From: Oscillospiraceae bacterium
Lineage (GTDB): Bacteria; Bacillota; Clostridia; Oscillospirales; QAMX01
Direction of reading: 5' to 3'
DNA length: 51,960 bases
Assembly: GCA_015067715.1 (NCBI GenBank)
Contig: SVLY01000015.1
Coordinates: 1 to 51,960, forward strand
Of this stretch, positions 39,653-46,610 are shown piece by piece (the stretch's first letter is position 1; every line of letters begins with the position of its first letter). The notes under the pieces are model-generated. The model did not search any database and was not told the origin of the DNA. It saw only the letters and a list, made by a program, of their open reading frames with translations. The position numbers and the translations under genes are program-made.

Positions 39653-41044
39653 ATGCCCAACATGAGCAAGACCAAGAACCCCATGCCCCATCAGGAGGCA
39701 TCCGTAAGAAGAAACAATTTCCTCGAAGTTGCCACAGGCTACACCGCCGAGATCGCCATCGACGAGGCTCAGCGCTGTCTCAACTGCAAAAACAAGCCCT
39801 GTGTCAACTCCTGCCCCGTACATATCGACATTCCCTCCTTCCTCTGCCGCGCCGCAGAGGGCGACTTTGAGGGTGCATACGCCGTTATCGCAGCTTCCTC
39901 CTCCCTGCCCGCAGTCTGCGGCAGAGTCTGCCCCCAGGAGACCCAGTGTGAGTCCACCTGCACCCGGGGCATCAAGGGCGAAGCCGTTGCCATCGGCCGC
40001 GTGGAGCGCTTCGTTGCGGACTACCACAACGAAAATTCCACCGCCGCTCCCTCCCCCGTCCAGCCCAGCGGCCACCGCGTTGCCATCGTCGGCAGCGGCC
40101 CTGCGGGACTCACCTGCGCCGGAGATCTTGCCCGTCTCGGCTACAGCGTTACCGTTTTCGAGGCTCTCCACGTTGCAGGCGGCGTTCTCGTTTACGGCAT
40201 TCCCGAATTCAGACTTCCCAAGTCCATCGTCTCCCGTGAGATCGACTCTCTCAAGGCCATGGGCGTTACCATCGAGACCAACTCCGTCGTGGGACGTATC
40301 GCCTCCATCGACGAGCTCTTTGAAGAGGGCTTCGAGGCCGTGTTCATCGGAAGCGGCGCAGGTCTGCCCCGGTTCATGAACATCCCCGGTGAAAACCTCA
40401 ACGGTGTCAGCTCCGCAAACGAGTTCCTCACCCGTATCAACCTCATGAAGGCCTATCAGGAAGGCTCCTCCACCCCCGTTATGCACCCCAAAAAGGTCGC
40501 TGTGGTGGGCGGCGGCAACGTTGCCATGGACGCCGCAAGATGCGCCCTTCGCCTTGGGGCAGAAGAGGTCAGCATAGTCTACCGCCGGGGCGAGGAAGAG
40601 CTTCCCGCCCGCGCCGAGGAGATCGCCCACGCCAGGGAAGAGGGCGTTGTCTTCCGTCTGCTCTGCAACCCCGTTGAGATCCTGGGCAACGAAAAGGGCG
40701 AGGTCACCGGCATGAAGTGCATCAAGATGGGTCTCGGTGAGCCCGATGCCTCCGGCAGAAGACGTCCCATTGAGATCGAAGGCAGCGAGTTTGTGCTTGA
40801 GCTGGACTGCGTTATCATGGCCATCGGCACTTCCCCCAACCCCCTCATTAAAAACACCACCGCCGGTCTTGACGTTACCCGTCACGGCGGCATCGTCACC
40901 GACGAGGGCGGCGCCACCACCAGAGAAGGCGTTTTCGCCGGCGGAGACGCTGTCACAGGTGCCGCGACCGTCATTCTCGCCATGGGCGCCGGCAAGACCG
41001 CCGCAAAATCCATTGACGAGTATATCAAATCAAAAGCAAACTAA
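39653..41044 (+). CDS. nfnB: NfnB: NADPH-binding large subunit of electron-bifurcating transhydrogenase
   Basis: 463 residues, homologous to the glutamate synthase small subunit. The N-terminal [4Fe-4S] region has CLNCKNKPCVNSCPVHIDIP and CGRVCPQETQCESTC; the FAD motif is VAIVGSGPAGLTCAGDLA and the NADPH motif is VAVVGGGNVAMDAARCALRLGA. The FAD C-terminal signature is GVFAGGDAVTGAATVILAMGAG. It begins 15 nt after nfnA. Being next to nfnA with no large glutamate synthase subunit near argues for Nfn rather than GltD. Confidence 0.94.
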   Translation: MPNMSKTKNPMPHQEASVRRNNFLEVATGYTAEIAIDEAQRCLNCKNKPCVNSCPVHIDIPSFLCRAAEGDFEGAYAVIAASSSLPAVCGRVCPQETQCESTCTRGIKGEAVAIGRVERFVADYHNENSTAAPSPVQPSGHRVAIVGSGPAGLTCAGDLARLGYSVTVFEALHVAGGVLVYGIPEFRLPKSIVSREIDSLKAMGVTIETNSVVGRIASIDELFEEGFEAVFIGSGAGLPRFMNIPGENLNGVSSANEFLTRINLMKAYQEGSSTPVMHPKKVAVVGGGNVAMDAARCALRLGAEEVSIVYRRGEEELPARAEEIAHAREEGVVFRLLCNPVEILGNEKGEVTGMKCIKMGLGEPDASGRRRPIEIEGSEFVLELDCVIMAIGTSPNPLIKNTTAGLDVTRHGGIVTDEGGATTREGVFAGGDAVTGAATVILAMGAGKTAAKSIDEYIKSKAN

Positions 41045-41061
41045 AGAAAAAAGCATAAGCA

Positions 41062-41097
41062 ATCGCCCCCGAATAATATCGGGGGCGATGTTTTTTT
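41062..41097 (+). terminator. Terminator of nfnAB
   Basis: ATCGCCCCCGA (41062-41072) and TCGGGGGCGAT (41079-41089) form a perfect 11-bp stem followed by GTTTTTTT. The minus-strand aldolase gene ends 5 nt further on; read from that side there is no immediate T-run, so the structure mainly serves nfnAB. Confidence 0.9.
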
Positions 41098-41101
41098 GTA
41101 T

Positions 41102-41929
41102 TCAGATGTTAATCGTCATGCCTTCCGCGGCTTCGGCTGAACCCTCTATGCCGGACTTAAGTGCGGCAAGGTCGCGCTGAAGACCCAGGGCGAAGGACAG
41201 AATGTCCGAATGGTGGACGATAAGGTTTGCGCCGGTCTCTTTTGCCCAGGCGATCTCCTGAGCAAGGCCGTTTTTGGCGTAGTGAACGTGAATTCCCGAG
41301 CCGATACCGGCCTTTCTTGCCCGGGCGAGGATCTCTGCAACGGCTCTTTCGTAAACGGGGTCGTCGTAGGCCTCGGGAATGCCCAGGGAACAGGAGAGGT
41401 CGTGAGGGCCAATGAGAATACCGTCCAGCCCCGGAACGGCCAGAAGCTCGTCCAGCCTGTCCATTGCGGGAACGCTTTCGATGTTCACGATAAGGCTGTG
41501 CCCGGCGTTTGCCCTGTCAAGATAGGCCTCAAGCTCCGGCTCGAGAGCCTCTTTTCCGGAGAGAAAGCCGTTCAGCCTGTCCCCCTTGAGGGGCTTGTAT
41601 TTCACAGCGCCGACCATGGCGCGGATGGTCTCAATATCCTCGGTATAGGGCACGATAACCCCTGCGGCGCCCGCATCCAGAGCCATGGAGGCATCGTAGA
41701 TATCGTGGGTGGGAATGCGGACGACGGGGGCAATATTCTTTGCAGAATAGGCGGCGCACATCCAGCCAAGGGTGGTGCGGTCTATGGCGTTGTGCTCGGT
41801 GTCGATAAATACCATGTCAAGGCCAAGGCCTGCAATGGTCTCTACGTATTTCGGGGAACGGGAGACCAGCATGGTGCTGTATATCCGCTTTCCGCTGTGA
41901 AGGGCTTCTCTGAGTTCAATTCCGTTCAT
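41102..41929 (-). CDS. HpcH/HpaI-family aldolase
   Basis: 275 residues, class II (metal-dependent) pyruvate-type aldolase family. Recognisable motifs are MVFIDTEHNAIDR (catalytic region), APVVRIPTHD, ALDAGAAGVIVPY with the Asp/Glu metal site in LIVNIESVPAMDRLDELLAVPG, and ILIGPHDLSCSLG. GGAGGTC lies 8 nt before the ATG at 41929. It is 17 nt downstream of a D-2-hydroxyacid dehydrogenase gene; together they could cleave a 4-hydroxy-2-oxo acid and reduce the resulting 2-oxo acid. Exact substrate unknown. Confidence 0.9.
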   Translation of the reverse strand: MNGIELREALHSGKRIYSTMLVSRSPKYVETIAGLGLDMVFIDTEHNAIDRTTLGWMCAAYSAKNIAPVVRIPTHDIYDASMALDAGAAGVIVPYTEDIETIRAMVGAVKYKPLKGDRLNGFLSGKEALEPELEAYLDRANAGHSLIVNIESVPAMDRLDELLAVPGLDGILIGPHDLSCSLGIPEAYDDPVYERAVAEILARARKAGIGSGIHVHYAKNGLAQEIAWAKETGANLIVHHSDILSFALGLQRDLAALKSGIEGSAEAAEGMTINI

Positions 41930-41946
41930 TGTTCTTTGACCTCCGT

Positions 41947-42903
41947 TCAGTTAACTCTGTTAACGGGGCTTCCCCCCAGCCAGGCCTTTACGTTTTCCGC
42001 CGCTGTGTGCATAAGGCGGCCTCTGGCCTCAACGGTTGCCCATGCAATGTGGGGGGTGACGGTTATGTTCTCAACGCCGATAAGGGGATTGTCCGCTTTG
42101 GGAGGCTCGGTGTCCAGCACGTCAAGGGCGGCGCCGGAAAGTCTGCCGGACAGAACCGCCGCTTTAAGGGCTTCGGCGTCCACAAGGGGACCCCGGGCGG
42201 TGTTGATAAGGTAGGCTCCGGGCTTCATAAGGGAAAGGCGCTCTGCGTTTATCATGCGGGCATTCTCCGCCGTGAGGGGACAGTTAAGGCTCACGTAGTC
42301 CGAGCTTTCCAGAAGCTCCTCCAGAGAGACGAACTCAAAGCCCGGCCAGTCCGGAGCGTCCTTGGGTCTGGGGGCGTAGGCGATGACCTTCATGCCGAAA
42401 GCGGCACAAAGCTCGCCCACCCTGCGGCCGATACGGCCAAAGCCCACGATGCCAACGGTCTTCCCCGCAAGCTCGCGCTGGGGCGTGAGCCAGAAGGAAT
42501 AGTCCGGCTGGGCGCTCCACGCCCCACGGGCAACGGCGTTGGCATGGGCGGCAACGTTTTTGGCCTGTTCAAGTATCAGCGCCAAAACAAGCTCCGCCAC
42601 GGAATCCGTGCCGTAGGAGGGAATATTGCAAACGGGAATCCCCCGCTCCGTCGCGGCGGCGGTGTCCACGATATTGTAGCCCGTTGCCAAAACGCAGACC
42701 AGCTTCACCTCGGGCAAAGCGTCGAATTCGGCAGGGCCAAGGGGGGTCTTGTTGGTGAACAGCACGGTGCTTCCCCGGGAACGCTCCACAATGAGCTCGC
42801 GGGGAGTTCTGTCGTAGACTGTGAGCTCGCCCAGCGCGGCGATCTCGTCCCAGGGGTTGTCGCCGGGGTTAAGGGCATAGCCGTCAAGGACCGTCATTTT
42901 CAC
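41947..42903 (-). CDS. D-2-hydroxyacid dehydrogenase (glycerate/hydroxypyruvate type)
   Basis: 318 residues. The NAD-binding Rossmann motif is TVGIVGFGRIGRRVGEL, and the catalytic Arg, Glu and His are in INTARGPLVD, LDVLDTEPPK and NITVTPHIAW. The N-terminal segment ATGYNIVDTAAATERGIPV is characteristic. Hydroxypyruvate/glyoxylate reductase-like members share these features; the substrate is not fixed by the sequence. It lies between a zinc-ribbon membrane protein gene (27 nt) and an aldolase gene (17 nt), all on the same strand. Confidence 0.93.
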   Translation of the reverse strand: MKMTVLDGYALNPGDNPWDEIAALGELTVYDRTPRELIVERSRGSTVLFTNKTPLGPAEFDALPEVKLVCVLATGYNIVDTAAATERGIPVCNIPSYGTDSVAELVLALILEQAKNVAAHANAVARGAWSAQPDYSFWLTPQRELAGKTVGIVGFGRIGRRVGELCAAFGMKVIAYAPRPKDAPDWPGFEFVSLEELLESSDYVSLNCPLTAENARMINAERLSLMKPGAYLINTARGPLVDAEALKAAVLSGRLSGAALDVLDTEPPKADNPLIGVENITVTPHIAWATVEARGRLMHTAAENVKAWLGGSPVNRVN

Positions 42904-42930
42904 GGGGAAAACACCTCTTTCCGATGGGAA

Positions 42931-43437
42931 TTAAATGATCCGCAGGCTGATAGCCGCGTAGAGGGCGTAGGTGAACATGGATGCCACAAGGGCAGTTCCA
43001 AGGTAAATGCAGAGCTTTCGGGAGACGATGTACCACGCCGAGGGGATGAGATCGTCCGTGTTTTCAACCCGGGCACTCATTCTCAGCTTTTCAAGAAGCC
43101 AGCAGAATTTAGGGGTGAGGGCTGTGATGCCCAACACGATGCCGATCAAAAAAGTCATAAGGAACACAACTCTGGCCTCTCCGGCAAACTTCGGGAAAAG
43201 GCAGAGCACGCCGGAGGCAATGCCGCAGACCAGCATGGCAATGCCACAGGCGGCGTCAATGGGCTTCAGGGTGAGAAAATCCCCGTCCCGGTCCAGCTTG
43301 CTTATGCGCGCGGAGGCCTCCCGGGAGAGCTTTTCTTCCGTGGCCTTGTCCACAGGTGCGCCGAGTATTTCGCCGCAGTCCACGCACACGGTTCTGTCGT
43401 CCGACTGGGTGGCGCCGCATTTCTTACAAAGCTTCAC
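42931..43437 (-). CDS. Zinc-ribbon membrane protein of unknown function
   Basis: 168 residues. The N-terminus CKKCGATQSDDRTVCVDCG is a four-Cys zinc ribbon, followed by a charged linker. Hydrophobic segments at about 60-84, 88-108 and 138-162 should span the membrane. It follows the phosphate transporter gene by 24 nt. It is not recognised beyond this architecture; such proteins are often small membrane adaptors. Confidence 0.75.
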   Translation of the reverse strand: MKLCKKCGATQSDDRTVCVDCGEILGAPVDKATEEKLSREASARISKLDRDGDFLTLKPIDAACGIAMLVCGIASGVLCLFPKFAGEARVVFLMTFLIGIVLGITALTPKFCWLLEKLRMSARVENTDDLIPSAWYIVSRKLCIYLGTALVASMFTYALYAAISLRII

Positions 43438-43461
43438 AAAGCCACGCTCCTTTCAGCAAGC

Positions 43462-45204
43462 TTATATGCTGTACTTGGTTTCGAAATAGCTGAAGTAATC
43501 GCTGAACTCCGTGTCGCCGTGCTTGACGCTGCGGAGGTATTTGTGAACGTCCATACTGCCATGTCTGGTCTCGATAAGGCAGCCGGCAATGTTGGAGCAG
43601 TGGTCGGAAACTCTTTCGATGTTGCCAAGAATATCCGAAAGGATGAAGCCCATCTCAATGGAGCATTCGCCCCTCTGAAGGCGCTGGATATGTTCCTTTT
43701 TGAGTATCTCTTCCAGCTTGTCAACAACCTGCTCCAAAGGCTCGACCATAACGGCGGCGGTGAGATCCCCCTCCTCGAAGGCCTTGAGGGAGAGCTCAAG
43801 TATCTCCCTGATGGCTCCGGAGAGAACCTCAACCTCGTGACGTGCAGAGGGAGAGAAGGAAAGCTTTTTGTCGTTCAGCTCTTCTGCGGAGAGGAGCATG
43901 TCCGCCGCGTGGTCGGAAATACGTTCCAGGTCTCCGATGATGTGCAAAAGCTCGGTCACGCTGGCACTGTCCTCTTCGGAGAGGGAGTTTGTTGATATCT
44001 GAAGCAGATAGGAGCCCAGCCTGTCCTCGTATTTGTCGGCCTTTTCCTCGTTGTCCATTATCTTCTGGGCAACCTTTGGATCGTAAGCCGAGAGCATATC
44101 CAGGGACATTGCCATGGCGTCCATTGCCACGTGAGCCATCTCGCCGGTAACAACACGGCAGCGCTCGATGGCGATAGCGGGAGTTGCAAGCAGACGCTCG
44201 TCCAAAAGCTTTGCGTGCTCCTTTTCGCCCTTGTCACGGACAAGGAAGGTGGCGAGCTTTTCAAGCACGTTGGAGAGGGGCATGAGGATGATAACCGCAA
44301 GAATGTTAAAGCCGGTGTGGAGAATTGCAATGCCAAGCTCGGTGGCTCCCTCACGGGAAATGGCGAAATCAAATATGGAGTCCAGTATCCAGTAGACAGG
44401 AAGAATTATTACGGTTGCAAGAACGTTAAAACAGAGGTGAACGGCGGCGGCACGCTTTGCGGTCTTGTTTGCGCCGGCGGAGGAGATCATTGCAGTAATG
44501 CAGGTACCGATGTTCTGACCCATGATGATGGGGACGGCGGCGGCGTAGCTCACCTTGCCCGTGGCGGAAAGGGCCTGGAGAATACCGACCGACGCAGAGG
44601 AGGACTGGACGATGGCCGTCAGCACGGCGCCTGCCAGAACACCCAGAATGGGGTTCTCGAACATTGTGAGTATTTTTGTGAAATTGTCGTTGTTCTGCAG
44701 ACTGCTCACCGAGTCGGACATCATGTCCATACCGAACATGAGCACAGCAAAGCCCAGAAGGATCAGGCCGGTGTCGGCACGCTTTTTGTTTTTCTGGAAG
44801 GTATAGAGGAAAACGCCCAGAATAGCGAGAATGGGAGTGAATGAGGCGGGCTTGAGAAGGTTCACCCAAAGGGCGTCACCCTCAATGCCGGTGAGAGCCA
44901 GAAGCCAGGAAGTTATTGAAGTGCCAAGGTTGGCGCCCATTATAACACCAACCGACTGCTTCAGTGTCATAATTCCGGAGTTGACAAAGCCCACGACCAT
45001 AACAGTCGTTGCGGAAGAAGACTGGATTATGGCCGTAACGCCCGCGCCGAGCAAAAAGCCCTTGAGCTTGTTGGAGGTCATTTTTCCCAGAATGGTTTTC
45101 ATCTGGTTTCCGGCGCGCTTTTCCAAAGCGTCGCCCATGACCTTCATTCCGAAAAGAAATAGCGCAAGTCCTCCTATAAGACCAAGGACCTCGAAAATGT
45201 TCAC
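43462..45204 (-). CDS. Na/phosphate cotransporter family protein with PhoU-like tail
   Basis: 580 residues, NptA/PNaS family. Two inverted-repeat halves carry the diagnostic AIIQSSSATTVMVVG and AIVQSSSASVGILQ motifs; the C-terminal 220 or so residues are a PhoU-like helical bundle (MAHVAMDAMAMSLDML, LERISDHAADML, IERVSDHCSNIAG). The start is the GTG at 45204, because GGAGGG lies 8 nt upstream and the N-terminus NIFEVLGLIGGLALFLFG is the usual one; an in-frame start at 45288 would add a non-conserved 28 residues. It imports phosphate with Na+ or exports it under stress. It is the first of four closely spaced genes. Confidence 0.92.
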   Translation of the reverse strand: MNIFEVLGLIGGLALFLFGMKVMGDALEKRAGNQMKTILGKMTSNKLKGFLLGAGVTAIIQSSSATTVMVVGFVNSGIMTLKQSVGVIMGANLGTSITSWLLALTGIEGDALWVNLLKPASFTPILAILGVFLYTFQKNKKRADTGLILLGFAVLMFGMDMMSDSVSSLQNNDNFTKILTMFENPILGVLAGAVLTAIVQSSSASVGILQALSATGKVSYAAAVPIIMGQNIGTCITAMISSAGANKTAKRAAAVHLCFNVLATVIILPVYWILDSIFDFAISREGATELGIAILHTGFNILAVIILMPLSNVLEKLATFLVRDKGEKEHAKLLDERLLATPAIAIERCRVVTGEMAHVAMDAMAMSLDMLSAYDPKVAQKIMDNEEKADKYEDRLGSYLLQISTNSLSEEDSASVTELLHIIGDLERISDHAADMLLSAEELNDKKLSFSPSARHEVEVLSGAIREILELSLKAFEEGDLTAAVMVEPLEQVVDKLEEILKKEHIQRLQRGECSIEMGFILSDILGNIERVSDHCSNIAGCLIETRHGSMDVHKYLRSVKHGDTEFSDYFSYFETKYSI

Positions 45205-45322
45205 TGTAATATCCCTCCGTTGAAAGCATAAGCATAAATGCGTGCCCTCTGTGTTCCCACGCACAGCCGCGAGCCGCCGATAATTCAAGGGGCTCCCGGA
45301 AGCACAGCATCATACATTTTCT

Positions 45323-45351
45323 ATTATATAGTAAATCGACCGCTTTTTCAA
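45323..45351 (-). promoter_or_regulatory. Sigma-A promoter of the Na/phosphate operon
   Basis: On the minus strand TTGAAA (45346-45351), exactly 17 bp, then TATAAT (45323-45328). The leader to the GTG at 45204 is about 110 nt and contains a CTGTG...CACAG stem, without a riboswitch family I recognise. Confidence 0.8.
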
Positions 45352-45440
45352 GAAAAACTTCGCCCTTCCGGAGCATATTTTTTCACCGGGCCTTTACCGA
45401 AGAAAATAATAAGAAATATTCCTTTTCTTTCAAAAATATA

Positions 45441-45469
45441 TTGACACAGAGGTCTTACTATGTTATTAT
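45441..45469 (+). promoter_or_regulatory. Sigma-A promoter of the ABC ATPase/permease operon
   Basis: Consensus TTGACA (45441-45446), exactly 17 bp, TATTAT (45464-45469). It is divergent from the Na/phosphate promoter. The first coding ATG is at 45720, so the leader is about 245 nt. Confidence 0.8.
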
Positions 45470-45475
45470 ATATTT

Positions 45476-45719
45476 GTAAGGTAAAGGAGAGATTTTTCCC
45501 GGGGCCAAAGGGCAAGTTTTACCTGGTATTTAAAATAAATAAGGTTCTTCTCCCGCAACCGCAAAAGAAACATTCTTCGGCCGCATTCTCGTGTGTTTGC
45601 TCCAAAACAGGGCACACTTTACCGAGCATGGGGTCGTTTGTGTTTTTATGGCAAAAATTCTTTTTCCTCACACGTTCCACATCGGTCTGCACACAATCTT
45701 AAAAGGAAGGTGATCACCA
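45476..45719 (+). other. Long 5' leader of the ABC ATPase gene, function unknown
   Basis: About 245 nt between the predicted transcription start and the ATG. A small frame from 45460 has no ribosome binding site and ordinary low-complexity composition, so I do not call it a gene. I see no known riboswitch motif. Stretches of C/T-rich sequence and a strong AAGGAAGGTGATC ribosome binding site close it. Confidence 0.5.
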
Positions 45720-46610
45720 ATGCTGCAGCTGAAAAATCTGAGCAAGTCCTACGGCAAAAAGAAAGCCCTGAACAGGTTTTCCGCAACACTTGGTACGGGG
45801 GTCTTCGCGCTCCTTGGGCCAAACGGAGCCGGAAAGTCCACGTTGATGAACATAATTTCGGGTAACCTTCCCCCGGACAGCGGAAGGGTCCTCTGGAACG
45901 GAGAGGACACCCGAAAGCTCGGCGCGGATTTCCGCAATATTCTGGGCTTCATGCCCCAGCAACAGCGCCTTTACGACAGCTTTACCGGAGCTGAGTTTTT
46001 GTGCTATATAGGCGCGCTCAAGGGGCTTTCCAAAAAAGAGGCCGCAAGCGAGGCCGAAAGATGCCTTAACGCCGTCAACATGACCGAAGAGGCCGGAAAA
46101 AGGCTTCGGGCGTATTCCGGCGGCATGAAACAGCGAATTCTCATTGCCCAGGCCATAATGGGCGACCCAAAGCTGTTGATCTTCGACGAGCCCACCGCCG
46201 GTCTTGACCCCCGGGAGAGAATAAGGATAAAAAACCTTATCTCCCGCATCAGCGCAGACAAGACCGTTATCATCGCCACCCACGTTGTTCCGGACGTTGA
46301 ATACATCGCCCGGGAGGCTCTTATGCTGAAAAAGGGCAATCTCATTGCCCACGACTCCCCCGCAAACCTCTGTCTTCAGATGGAAGGACGGGTTTTTGAG
46401 GTGAGCTGCAACGCAGACGAGGCAGAGTATTTCCTCCCCCGTTACTGCGTGAGCGCCATATCCCAGAGCTCCAACAAGACCCTGCTCCGCATTCTCAACG
46501 AGACAGCCCCCGAAAACTGCGATGCCCGCGCCGTCCAGCCCACCCTTGAGGACGTTTACCTCTGGGCCTTCGGAGATACGGAGGTGCAAAATGCGTCTGA
46601 TAAAATATGA
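45720..46610 (+). CDS. ABC transporter ATP-binding protein
   Basis: 296 residues. Walker A is LLGPNGAGKSTLMNII, the Q-loop is in GFMPQQQRLYDSFTG, the signature is YSGGMKQRILIAQA, Walker B is LLIFDEPTAGLDPRERI and the H-loop is IIATHVV. The arrangement fits exporters of the CcmA/NatA type that pair with a separate permease. The stop overlaps the permease start by 20 nt. A single permease with two similar halves follows. Substrate unknown; lantibiotic immunity-type, antibiotic or lipid exporters look alike. Confidence 0.93.
   Translation: MLQLKNLSKSYGKKKALNRFSATLGTGVFALLGPNGAGKSTLMNIISGNLPPDSGRVLWNGEDTRKLGADFRNILGFMPQQQRLYDSFTGAEFLCYIGALKGLSKKEAASEAERCLNAVNMTEEAGKRLRAYSGGMKQRILIAQAIMGDPKLLIFDEPTAGLDPRERIRIKNLISRISADKTVIIATHVVPDVEYIAREALMLKKGNLIAHDSPANLCLQMEGRVFEVSCNADEAEYFLPRYCVSAISQSSNKTLLRILNETAPENCDARAVQPTLEDVYLWAFGDTEVQNASDKI

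Noticed and set aside
38756-40885. 709-codon minus-strand frame opposite nfnA and nfnB
   Set aside because: It covers two well-supported genes and has no recognisable domain; shadow frame.
41929-43995. 688-codon plus-strand frame opposite the dehydrogenase and phosphate transporter
   Set aside because: Shadow of three real minus-strand genes with good ribosome binding sites and motifs.
45460-45702. 80-codon open frame in the ABC leader
   Set aside because: Its ATG overlaps the promoter -10 region, so it would not be on the transcript with a ribosome binding site.
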